A DNA stretch of 14,134 nucleotides. Origin: Temnopleurus reevesii (lineage: Eukaryota; Echinodermata; Echinoidea; Temnopleuroida; Temnopleuridae). Of this stretch, positions 1 through 7,815 are shown in pieces. The notes under the pieces were generated by a model. The model ran no database searches. It worked only from the letters and a program-made list of their open reading frames with translations, and was not told the DNA's origin. The translations under genes were made by a program, and so were the position numbers. The DNA is taken from contig BQKZ01005661.1 in assembly GCA_036244855.1 (NCBI GenBank), positions 11,864-25,997 of the forward strand. The letters are read 5' to 3'. Numbering within the stretch: position 1 is the stretch's first letter; each line of letters begins with the position of its first letter.

Positions 1-196
1 GCGTCTCCCATGAGTATTTTCGCAAGTATAGGTGCACATTCTAACTTTCATATTGGTTTGCGTTGGCTGCACTCAGCAAAGACACGTGAGGTATGATCGG
101 ACAAAAAGGGGAAGAGGTGCAGAGAAAAGGAGAGCGACACCAAACCACGACGAGTAAGAAGGAGAGAGACATGTTATATGAATAAAGACAAAAGGT
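1..196. other. Unassigned left-edge sequence
   Basis: No gene, RNA or recognisable repeat was identified here. The open frames that cover this stretch on the minus strand translate into serine/leucine runs because they run into the adjacent (GA)n tract, so they are not credible genes. The last 30 bases become progressively purine-rich and grade into that microsatellite. Confidence 0.5.
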
Positions 197-390
197 GGAG
201 AGAGGGGGAGAGAGAGAGAGAGAGAAAGAGAAAGAGACAGAGAGAGAGAGAGAGAGGGGTAGAGAGATAGAGTTAGAGAGATAGAAAGAGAGAGAGATAG
301 AGAGATGAAGAGAGATAGTGAGAGAGCGAGAGAGTTAGAGAGATAGAAAGAGAGAGAGAGAAAGAGAGAGCGAGAGAGGGAGAGAGAGAA
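197..390. repeat. Imperfect (GA)n microsatellite, about 190 bp
   Basis: The plus strand is almost purely purine: long GA runs interrupted by GGG, AAA, and occasional T or C (GATAGA, GTTAGA, GCGAGA). A homopurine/homopyrimidine tract of this length can form intramolecular triplex (H-DNA) in principle. The Ser-Leu-rich open frames on the minus strand here are translation of CT repeats, not proteins. Interruptions imply an old, point-mutated array rather than a freshly expanded one. Confidence 0.95.
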
Positions 391-455
391 CGGTGGAGAG
401 CGCGCGGCCAAGAAAAGATAAGTAGAGAGAAAAAAAAGACAAGATGATAATTCCT

Positions 456-475
456 CCCCCCCCCCCCCCCCCCCC
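456..475. repeat. C20 homopolymer
   Basis: Twenty consecutive C follow TTCCT, about 65 bp after the (GA)n tract. The length of such a run is error-prone in sequencing and may not be exact. The short plus-strand frame spanning it reads as a proline run and is not a credible gene. Confidence 0.9.
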
Positions 476-870
476 TAAAAAAATTAAAGGCACAATGAAT
501 CTGTGCCAAGTTCCTCAAGTGGTTTGTTTTTACTGCCCTTGTATTCGCGCTTCAAAAAAATATGCAAAGCTTAAAGTTGAAGTGGTGGAGCATATATTGG
601 ATGGCTTCTCTGCTTATCCATCAGATCCATCATAACACCCTTTATAAACAGCCCCGATAAGACGCCGATGTGTATATATTCATAAACTTCATAATTAACT
701 GATTAATATGCGCTGCTGGGTTTTGATTTTCTGTCACGTCAAAACTAAAATTCAGTGCAGTATCTTCTTTTTTTAGGATTTTGCTTTCTTAAAGAAAAAT
801 ACTCTATTGATGAAAAGCAGAATATTTGACGAACGGCTAAAAAAAAAAAGTTTGAAGTAAATCAGATAAT
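476..870. other. Non-coding spacer, no gene seen
   Basis: AT-rich sequence with A or T runs at about 770, 794 and 840-849. A 63-codon frame starts in the C20 run and ends near 635, but it has no recognisable domain and begins with the homopolymer, so I treat it as chance. No splice signal or RNA gene was recognised. Confidence 0.5.
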
Positions 871-1040
871 AAATCCCACCCATGGCGTCAATTTCCTTCA
901 ATAAGAAATTCATCCATATTGTGCTGCACTCAACCCATGTGAGGTGAATGGGTACCTGGCAGGAATATCTATTCCTCGAAAGCGCCTTGAGCACTCCGCA
1001 GAGTGGATACGTGCGCTATATAAACTGCATCTATTATTAA
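871..1040 (+). mobile_element. tRNA-derived SINE, 5'-truncated
   Basis: The copy begins just inside where a tRNA B box would be (AATCCCACCCATGG, without the GGTTCG part). It continues into a body with TTTCCTTCAATAAGAAAT, CATATTGTGCTGCACTC and AGGTGAATGGGTACC, then ends with GTGCGCTATATAAA followed by an ATT-rich tail (CTATTATTAA). The body matches, with divergence, the SINEs at 5150-5345 and 12950-13215 (minus). The tRNA head is absent, as expected for incomplete reverse transcription. The 85-codon frame overlapping it is SINE sequence, not a gene. Family assignment to echinoderm SINEs is from memory; the homology among the three copies is visible directly. Confidence 0.75.
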
Positions 1041-1437
1041 ATGAGAGGGTTTTGAATATTTCCATTATATTACCGAACAATGATTCATCATGCAAATTAA
1101 GAACCTTTGGAGACAACCCGATGATCTCCGAAGACAAGCCGAGGGATAATAAGGGAAAGAGGCATGACGTACGGTATCCGTTACACTTCTCGAAGTCATA
1201 ATAACTTATCTAATTCGTTTAAGTGCATTTTTTCCATTTTATATTTTAAATAGAATTTATGAGTATATCTGCACCCCAAAAGTTTTTTTATTTTGTGGTA
1301 GGGGATTGAAGGTGACATTTTAAAACTTTTATATATCATAAACTTCTTGCGGAAATATGCATGACATATCATGTTTTTATTCATCGAGCAAAAAAAAAAA
1401 GATTTTGGATTAAAGGATTGAGTGGGGTATATCTACA
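1041..1437. other. AT-rich spacer, no gene seen
   Basis: Nothing recognisable apart from an A10 run at about 1390-1399. The short minus-strand frame over 1196-1384 is lysine-rich, of low complexity and matches no family I know. It is probably chance in AT-rich DNA. Confidence 0.45.
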
Positions 1438-1617
1438 CAATGTTATATAATGATGATATCAATATTAATGATAATCACAATACCAACAACAATGATAATC
1501 ATCATCTTAATGATGATCAAAATAATAATAATGATAGTAATAATTGGTAATAAGAATAATAATTATAATAATAATGTTTTTACGTGTCATTAATGATGAT
1601 GATGATGATGATGATGG
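1438..1617. repeat. AAT/ATG-rich trinucleotide repeat region
   Basis: The stretch from 1438 to about 1575 is a degenerate mixture of ATG, ATC and AAT trinucleotides (AATAATAATAATGATAG, TTATAATAATAATG). It is followed by a cleaner (ATG)8 block at 1593-1616. This is simple-sequence DNA, not coding. Confidence 0.85.
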
Positions 1618-1722
1618 TGGTATTATATACCCCAAATGAGCTCTATCTATACCGAGAATCCACATTATTTAAATATTGTAATAGTTACTAAGGTTTTTTT
1701 TCAAATAACTTTTCAAACTTAC

Positions 1723-1886
1723 CTTCTGTAGAATTGGTTCTCTACAAGATGATGTTGTACTCTCTTGTGCTGAATCCAATAGCTTTGAACGAACCTGTGT
1801 CTTTGATGTTTGTACCAATATATATGTTGATATCTCCCTTTCTTGTCAAATTCTTCTCCAAATTTTAGCACGTTTGTCTCCTCATC
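1723..1886 (-). other. Possible internal exon (speculative)
   Basis: On the minus strand an open frame of 54 codons plus 2 bases ends exactly at a near-perfect vertebrate/echinoderm-type splice donor: CAGAAG|GTAAGTTTG, with the GT at 1722-1721. The frame includes a tract rich in H, Q, Y and K (for example RYQHIYWYKHQRH). A plausible acceptor with a pyrimidine tract (TTTTGCCCTTGACAG) lies just upstream, ending at 1891. However, splicing there would put a TGA in frame at 1889-1887, so a slightly internal AG would have to be used. I recognise no protein family. An open stretch of this size can arise by chance; the donor is the best part of the evidence. Confidence 0.2.
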
Positions 1887-1887
1887 T

Positions 1888-2205
1888 CATCTGTCAAGGG
1901 CAAAAGTGAGATGCAACCTGTAGCTCCAATCCAATTTATAGTCGCGCTCCGTGAAGATGAAGAGAAAGTAAGAAGAGTTATAAACCGTCCTCCAATATTC
2001 ATCCATTCGTCCCGGTGAGGGCGTGATCAATTTTTACTGCACTCAAGCTCAGCGCTCTTTCTTTCTTTTTTATTGCTTTCATAATTCTGCGTGTAAATGC
2101 GGAATCTTGATATTTTGTGCAATCATCAAAATTGTGTTGATTAAGTGACCCTTGATGGAAAATCAGTTCAGTTACGAAAGCTAGAAAAGCAGTCAAAGAG
2201 GCGGT
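1888..2205. other. Non-coding spacer, no gene seen
   Basis: No repeat family, RNA gene or domain was recognised. The 89-codon minus-strand frame over 1999-2268 reads through the G17 run as a proline tract and has no familiar motif, so I do not call it a gene. Confidence 0.45.
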
Positions 2206-2222
2206 GGGGGGGGGGGGGGGGG
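2206..2222. repeat. G17 homopolymer
   Basis: Seventeen consecutive G after GCGGT. Four or more G-triplets in a row could support G-quadruplex formation. Exact length is uncertain because homopolymers are error-prone. Confidence 0.9.
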
Positions 2223-3183
2223 ACTTTGGGTACAGACGACATGACCGGAAAGGGAGCAAAGATACCATTACGCAATAAAAATAGATACGAATATAGATGA
2301 ATGAATGTACTAATAAATCGATTAATGAATAAGCAAAATATGGAGACCTGCCTACGTTTGTCTCCGGCCTATGTGACGCGTGAATTACTTTCGAAGGTTT
2401 TTCAAGATTTGATTTACAAATGCTTTTTTTTTTGTGTGTGTGTGTGTTTTATCCATAAATAAAAAAGACTCGATAAATTCCGTGAATCAATTTGATGAAA
2501 GCATGTACGTCAAAATCTATGATTAAAACCAGTTTGAAAAAAAAAGGTATCAGCATAAAATCATAATAGGTACATACGTCTTTTTCCCCCTTTCTTTGCA
2601 AGTTTTAATTAAACCTTGACTAGTTAATTGATTGTATTGTTCTATTACTCTCTGACGTTGTACAATATTGTATATTTGGTCATTGGCGGGATCTGCAAAT
2701 TAATTCTGTACATGAGAGAAATTGTTTTAAACATGTTAAAGGGGCATTCATTTCAATGAACTTTTCATCTATGAATATGTGCCGGAACTTTGCACTGGCT
2801 CTCCTCCAATATGCTTTCAGTTGCTCCGACGTTGGCATGACTACTTAGAAATCGTTACACATCTCACCTTTAGTTTTTATTATATCCTGTTACAGAGACG
2901 TGCGTCTGTGACCGATTCCAAGTCGAAAATGTCCCAAAACGACATACGAAATACGTCATGTTCAAACCGGGTGACCAGATTATAATCGGATTTCAGATAT
3001 TTCATAGAATTTCTATCCACATAATATGCATAACTCAATGGGTGAGGTCATAAGAATATCATATTTATCATAAATCAATTACTTCTGAAATAGATGGAAA
3101 ATTAAGTATGTCCTACAGGACACAGAAAAGTAATCTACTTTAGAAAAAAACTTCTTCATAATTCCATGAAAAGCAACATTTCC
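2223..3183. other. AT-rich spacer with a short (TG)7
   Basis: Holds a T11 run leading into (TG)7 at 2433-2446, an imperfect inverted repeat GGAGAC...GTCTCC at about 2342-2365, and the palindrome TACAATATTGTA near 2661. A 68-codon plus-strand frame at 2779-2985 has normal-looking composition but no motif I recognise and no flanking splice signals I could support. No gene is called. Confidence 0.45.
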
Positions 3184-3252
3184 AAAAAAAAAAAAAAAAA
3201 AAATCACAATTGAATCACTCCTCACTGCTATGCGGTCTTTAACCCCCCCCCC
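3184..3252. repeat. A20 and C10 homopolymer pair
   Basis: A20 occupies 3184-3203 and C10 occupies 3243-3252, separated by ordinary sequence. The A20 has no SINE or LINE body directly upstream that I can recognise, so it may be an orphan poly(A) or simple expansion. The minus-strand frame over it (phenylalanine run) is not a gene. Confidence 0.85.
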
Positions 3253-3288
3253 TCCATTCACTCGTCCAAATGATTGTTTGTGCGATGT

Positions 3289-3516
3289 TTAGGAGGGCAT
3301 AAAAAGCGGATAAATGATGAGACGTTGAATTTCTCCCCCTATTGGTGTTGGCCCACATGTTGTACATCCAAGCCAAGTTGATGAACCCTTGCAAATCTCC
3401 TCGGGCAAGCGATGAGGATCAATGACCAATATGACGAAAGTTACACGTACTTTCTGAGAATATCTGAGTTTGCTTTTGGTTTGGAATTCTTCGAATTTGA
3501 AATACGGGTCAATCAC
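3289..3516 (-). pseudogene. Possible degenerate IL-17-like fragment (tentative)
   Basis: A 75-codon frame on the minus strand has the most protein-like composition of any non-repeat frame in the window. Residues 33-38 read DPHRLP, then I41, followed by LGCTTC at 49-54 and YPLF at 69-72. In interleukin-17 family cytokines the core region runs roughly as an aromatic CPW-type segment, then DP-x-R-x-P, a cysteine pair, and a strand leading to VL. The DP-x-R-x-P and LGC-type elements are seen here. The preceding CPW and the downstream carboxy-terminal cysteines are not, and the frame stops three residues after YPLF. It could be a decayed exon or pure chance. No splice context was established. Sea urchins are known to carry expanded IL-17 families, which makes the idea plausible but does not demonstrate it. 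Confidence 0.18.
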
Positions 3517-4092
3517 AAAAACTTCTTATGACCGTATGACACCATTGCATTCATGATCAAAGTGCGCTGCCAAAAGTGAAAACAGAATTGTCTCTTCTTT
3601 AAAGGATCTAGTTAAAGGATCTATTTCAAATAATCATGTACACGCTAGCCTAATTAATTCACATTGGAAAGAAAAATCATTCTTAAATTCATTGGCAAAC
3701 GGATGAAAATGATACATGAAAAGTCTAAAATCAGAAAAGTATCAAATATGTACTAACAGAATTATTTTCCGTATTCAAATAAATGAGTCATTTTAAATTT
3801 GGAGCTTATACATTCCTCATTCGCTAAAAAAAATACATATTTGTAAATATATGATTTCTATAATTTTCTTAACCTCGATTTTATGTTCACCCTACATAAC
3901 TACAATTCTTGACCTATATTTTTAACCCGACCTATCTCCTTAGACAAGTGAAAACGATGCGATAACGAAGTTTAGGATACTTTGGCGTGAAATTGGCAAT
4001 TGGTTTGACTTTCTTTTGAAAGAAAGTAAGAACTAATCTAAACAAATTTGCACGTGATGACGGACTTTTCAACGAAACGCCCCCTTCTCCCC

Positions 4093-4096
<4 letters not shown>
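3517..4096. other. AT-rich spacer, no gene seen
   Basis: No gene, RNA or repeat family recognised. One local feature is the direct repeat TTAAAGGATCTA, present twice near 3599-3625. Confidence 0.45.
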
Positions 4097-4128
<32 letters not shown>

Positions 4129-4257
4129 TCTCTCTATTCCATTCTCTCTCGCTCTCTCTCTCTTTCTTTCTCTCCCTCTCTCCCTCTTTCTCCCACTCCC
4201 CTCTCTCCCTCTTCTCTCACCTTCTCTATCTGTCTCTTTCCCTTTCTCCCCTTCTCT
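4097..4257. repeat. Imperfect (TC)n microsatellite, about 160 bp
   Basis: A clean (TC)14-type run starts at 4097, then degenerates into CTCCC, TTTC and CTCG variants up to about 4257. The plus strand is almost purely pyrimidine, the strand opposite to that of the tract at 197-390. Overlapping frames on both strands translate it as Ser-Leu or Arg-Glu repeats and are artefacts. Confidence 0.95.
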
Positions 4258-4702
4258 TATAGTTTTTTTCTTTATATGATTAGTTTTCATAAGATTTGTT
4301 TTAATAGAATAAAGAAATTTAAATTGGAATATGACAGGGATAAACACATAATTGGTCACCCCATCAATAAACCAAAGCGTTGACCATTAGCGTTAGTATA
4401 ATGATATCATGGTTTTATCTGTTTCCTCTCTATTTATGTTCATTTATATGAGCGTATATCCGATTTATATATTTTTGTATAAAGTTATGTTTTCTGTGTT
4501 ACATATCACATTTTATTACGTGTTTGTATTTTATGCATCGACAGGGCTCTCTTGCAAAGCAAACCATGTGGCTTGAAATTACACTTTCATTTCTCTTTAA
4601 AGCAAAGTTGGATAAATTGAACAGATTAGATAAATAATGTTCACTTAAGCTTTGTCCCAATTTCACCCCTATAAATCCTTGACGTCCACCTCCAAATTGA
4701 TA
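4258..4702. other. AT-rich spacer, no gene seen
   Basis: No repeat family, RNA gene or credible coding sequence was identified. Confidence 0.45.
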
Positions 4703-4769
4703 ATGATGATGATGATGATGTGGTCATCCGGGCATCAACCACCCCCCCCCCACACACACACACGCACAC
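4703..4769. repeat. Compound microsatellite: (ATG)6, C10, (CA)n
   Basis: (ATG)6 at 4703-4720 is followed, after 21 bases, by a C10 run (4742-4751) that passes directly into (CA)n with one G interruption (CACGCACAC), ending near 4769. The plus-strand frame through it shows Met and Pro/His-Thr runs and is not a gene. Confidence 0.9.
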
Positions 4770-5149
4770 TCCCCCACCTTCCATACACCTCCTATGTCAT
4801 CGCTGGAGGTAAATGGGGCTGGCGGAGCGAAGTGATGCTTGATTTCAAATCTGTCTCGTATGATTGAAAGCGTTTAAAAGATCGACGGGAGTTTTCCACC
4901 TCAAATAAACAAAGTGGCGTGGTAAACTGTGATAGATTGGCTGTGTGTACAGAGGTTATTTTCAGGGAAGCAAGGGGTTGAGTCTCCTTTGTTGGCAACC
5001 AGAGACGTTTCACTTCCGAGCACATTCACCCTGCATGCATTGTGAGTCATCGATTAAAGACAAAAAAGCAACAAAAAATGAAACAAAAAAGAACATACTT
5101 TAATCTAAACTCTTGGATAGAGTAATAAGTAATATTTTTAGGAAACACA
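4770..5149. other. Non-coding spacer, no gene seen
   Basis: Ordinary-composition DNA. The 77-codon minus-strand frame at 4792-5025 has no recognisable motif. An A-rich patch lies at about 5060-5095. Confidence 0.45.
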
Positions 5150-5345
5150 CAGGCTTCTTGGTACGGTGGTCCTGACTCTCGTCTTTCATTCAGAGGGTCG
5201 TAGGTTCGAATCCCATTAATGGCTTTAATTTCCTTCAGCAACAAAAAATGACCACAAAGCTGCACGCATATGGTATGGATAATATTTGGAAGCACTATAA
5301 GCAGTCGTAGACATATGAAGGCGCTATATAGAGATCCAATAGATC
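5150..5345 (+). mobile_element. tRNA-derived SINE with A and B boxes
   Basis: A tRNA-like head contains an A-box-like TGGTACGGTGG (5159-5169) and a canonical B box GGTTCGAATCC (5203-5213), spaced as in RNA polymerase III internal promoters. The body follows with TTTCCTTCAGCAACAAAAAATGACC and GCTGCACGCA, matching the copy at 871-1040. The 3' end shows GGCGCTATATAGAGATCC close to 5345. No target-site duplication could be fixed. The element stops directly before the palindrome array at 5346. It is diverged and possibly internally deleted between the body and tail. Confidence 0.75.
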
Positions 5346-5347
5346 AT

Positions 5348-5600
5348 TAGGTGGTCTGTCCTATTTGACAGATCACCTAAACATGTTATCGTCCAAATTT
5401 TCTTTCTTTCTCACTTTATTAGGCATGTTAGGTGGTCTGTCATATTTGACAGATCACCTAATCATGTTATCGTCCAAATTTTATTTCTTTCTTTCTCACT
5501 TTATTAGCCATGTTAGGTGGTCTGTCATATTTGACAGATCGCCTATTGTAATCGTCCGAATTATCTCTGTTTCTTTCTTTCTTTATTTATTTCATTTTAT
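5348..5600. repeat. Three tandem units headed by a palindrome
   Basis: Three tandem units start at 5348, 5429 and 5514 (spacing 81 and 85 bp). Each opens with TAGGTGGTCTGTC, a 6-base loop (CTATTT or ATATTT), and GACAGATCACCTA (GACAGATCGCCTA in unit 3), giving a 13-bp stem with one or two mismatches. Each palindrome is followed by ATCGTCC(A/G)AATT and a TTTCTTTC-rich stretch. Units 1 and 2 are nearly identical; unit 3 is the most diverged. The 120-codon open frame across the array simply reflects its translation and is not a gene. Confidence 0.9.
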
Positions 5601-6008
5601 TGCCACCTTTTTTGTGGCCAGAATATCTCCAAAGTCCTTTAGTCTAAATTTTTCAGATTTTAGTCATACATCAAGGTCATTAAAAACTCGTTTCTTTAAC
5701 AACAGCAATGTCATAGCTTCATCGTGACGTCATGTAGACGCCATTTTGTAAAATCACATTATCATTCACTTCTTCCTAAATAATAATCGATAATCAATCA
5801 TATTCTCATCATACAAACTTTAAGTCAAGGGTCATCAGATCATGCCATCACAGTTCATCCAAATGTCATTACGCGCGCGTACGCGTCCGTCAAAATTTCA
5901 AAATGCTCAAAATCACTTTTTGACCGAATTAGAGTACGTTTCAGGTCATTTTAAGCCTTTCCAAAATTTGCGCGCGCGGACAGATACGCGAGTGTCATAG
6001 CACGTTTC
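5601..6008. other. Non-coding; CpG-rich blocks and a diverged repeat box
   Basis: Positions 5721-5780 match 9271-9330 in direct orientation (24 of the first 30 bases identical). A full CRE-like octamer TGACGTCA lies at 5725-5732. Alternating CG blocks occur at 5871-5885 (ACGCGCGCGTACGCG) and 5970-5978, unusual in otherwise CpG-poor AT-rich DNA. No coding sequence was identified. Confidence 0.6.
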
Positions 6009-7336
6009 ACCATGATAATGCCTAAATTCGCGATTTCTCTTGACGGAGTCAGATAGAGCATAAAATTCTGAAAAAGTATACCCTGTTCAACTTTCTACGA
6101 CCATTATTAAGGAAATTATCGTCTCCCAAAGTATTCCTTGCGCGCGCGTGTTCCTTCTTTATAGGCCAAATATGCATGGGTAAAAGGATGCCTATGGTAA
6201 AATCACTGTAGCTCTAAAAATAGTCCGTTAACCCCCAATTTTTTTTGTCATGAACCTGTTTTATATGAGTTGTAAATATGATTTAATGTTCCATTTACTT
6301 TTCATAAACGTTTTGACGTCATCAAAATGACGCCTTAACTTACAATTTCGTTTTTTTTTTCCTTAATGGCGTCATAATTTTTATGCAAATCGTCAATATT
6401 GGTCATTTTGCTCCCAGTTTCTGATATGATGTAGCTGAGGCGATTCCTAACAAAATCAGTGGCCACGGTTTTCCATTCTGACATCAGCAAGATGGTGTAA
6501 TTTTACAATATACATTGTATGAATATAAATTCTAATGAATAGACAATGAATAATTTTATGTATATACATGAAAAACGGTTTATTTTTTGCATTTAGCATT
6601 CATGACTGAAATCCGGCCCAGGGCTTATTCAAAGTCCTTGCGAAGAAATCAATTAAAGCAGAAGTATTTAAACAGATGGTAAGCGGTTAATGTTGGATAT
6701 AAAAATTTCCATATCCCATTTTCTTCCTGACCACTATAGCATTTGCCTTTTGGTTGCGGCGATGATTTCAAGGGTAAATATATAACCACAGAAATTTGGC
6801 AAAGAAAGTACAAACAAATAACAACTCTCTTTCAACTATTCACAACAAAATTTCAACAAAACTATCTAGCAAACATAAATTGAATATACGGTTGTCCAGC
6901 GTGAAATAATATTTTCCTTTACGTTTGTGCCAGGTACGTTCGTTGGAATCACATTGTATTCGTTTAAAAAATTCTCAACTGCCAGATTTAAATGCTTCCT
7001 AAATGTTCATGGTGTATCTAAACTAAGCTGTGAAAATATTAGGTTTCAAAGCAAACATTTAGCGTTTTAAACAAAATGAAATTTAAAATACAATAAGTGC
7101 ACTGCGTGTGCATGCAGTAATAAAGCGACAGTGAAGAATTTTTTATCGATTTTCATAGATATCTTGATAGGGTCTGTACAACTTCCTTCTTTTTTGTTTC
7201 ATCAATCTGAATGTAAAACATAGGTCACACATCTTGATTTGATAATTGTTTTCAATAACAAAATCTAAATGTGTGACAATGTCTTTGAATAGAGGAAAAC
7301 AAACCCCTGGAATTATTGTGCTTTCAAATAATGAAG
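6009..7336 (+). repeat. Direct repeat copy A (1.33 kb)
   Basis: Begins ACCATGATAATGC and ends near ATGAAGA. It aligns over its full length with 7816-9067. In a 360-bp stretch from 6601 I count about 14 differences by eye, so roughly 96% identity. Relative to copy B it has 96 extra bases at 6241-6336, including TGACGTCA at 6314, and lacks 18 bases that B has at 8105-8122. It includes an alternating CG block at 6140-6148 and an exon-like frame at 6597-6678. No long open frame exists. Confidence 0.95.
6597..6678 (+). other. Exon-like frame in copy A
   Basis: A pyrimidine-rich acceptor (TATTTTTTGCATTTAG, AG at 6595-6596) precedes an open frame that starts with ATG at 6602. It runs 25 codons plus 2 bases to a good donor, AGATG|GTAAGC (GT at 6679-6680). 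The peptide begins MTEIRPRAYSKSL and is basic. The counterpart in copy B (8335-8411) keeps the frame, length and donor, with two amino-acid changes (R to L, K to Q), but its acceptor AG is changed to AC. I recognise no family. It could be a relic exon caught in the repeat, or chance. Confidence 0.22.
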
Positions 7337-7689
7337 AAAAATAAGATGAATAAACAGTGAAAGTGTTAATATCATCTGATGGGGGTTCATCTTCGTTTTA
7401 ACGGAATATCAGATTTTGCTCATAATTCATTTTCACTCCGCTTTCACTTATCCCTCTTTAAAAGGAAAAGTTTCCCTTTTACCCTTTGAAGTCACCAATT
7501 CCTGATCAAATTTACCGGTGAATGGAGTGAAATAGGCTGAATGTGGCAGCATCATGTATAATACCATGTATAATTATGATAAAAAGGCATTGACATAAAC
7601 ACTAACATGTCTAAAGGGGCGTTAGGGAACAGGGACGCACCCCCAACTATTTGCATATGCGGATTCCAGGTTGAGGGAGGTGAGNATAT
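7337..7689. other. Spacer between copies A and B
   Basis: This sequence does not match the flank upstream of A or downstream of B, so A and B are not a simple tandem duplication with shared borders. It contains a small direct repeat CATGTATAAT near 7554 and 7565. An undetermined base (N) sits at 7685. Confidence 0.5.
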
Positions 7690-7815
7690 ACATATGTTTA
7701 TATTTCCTATTTATTTATGTGTATTCATTGTTATTGTCATTTTCATGTTGTATGTCAGTTGTATTCTGTTACTCACATACCCCATGAGGGTGGTTGAGTT
7801 AATAAACTAAACTAA
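7690..7815 (+). mobile_element. Probable LINE 3' end with (TAAAC)n tail
   Basis: T-rich sequence leads to ACCCCATGAGGGTGG, which can form a short ACCC/GGGT stem-loop, then GTTAATAAACTAAACTAAACC. A short stem-loop followed by tandem copies of a 5-base unit is typical of the 3' termini of CR1/L2-type non-LTR retrotransposons. An AATAAA is present at 7801-7806. The 5' limit is uncertain, and no reverse-transcriptase motif is seen in the 67-codon frame upstream. The tail touches the first base of copy B at 7816. Confidence 0.4.

Noticed and set aside
73..518. Long Ser/Leu-rich minus-strand open frames
   Set aside because: They are translations of the CT-repeat strand of a microsatellite and lack any non-repetitive domain.
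2779..2985. 68-codon plus-strand frame with ordinary composition
   Set aside because: No recognisable motif, no splice context, and this length is expected by chance across six frames of 14 kb.
4048..4383. Open frames of 111 and 96 codons on both strands
   Set aside because: Both are produced by the (TC)n tract; the peptides are Ser-Leu or Arg-Glu-Gly repeats.
5150..5220. A functional tRNA gene
   Set aside because: The A and B boxes are present, but the sequence cannot be folded into a proper acceptor stem and it continues into a SINE body shared with two other loci.
5348..5545. CRISPR array
   Set aside because: The repeats are spaced by similar, not unique, sequences, and the setting is animal nuclear DNA.
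5365..5727. 120-codon plus-strand frame, the longest in the window
   Set aside because: Its first half is the tandem palindrome unit translated twice (TDHL-x-MLSSKF repeats), the rest T-rich sequence; no family resemblance.
6840..6934. A second exon ending at CCAG|GTACGT in copies A and B
   Set aside because: The open frame is only about 18 codons after a TAA, and the acceptor AG in copy A is not kept in copy B.
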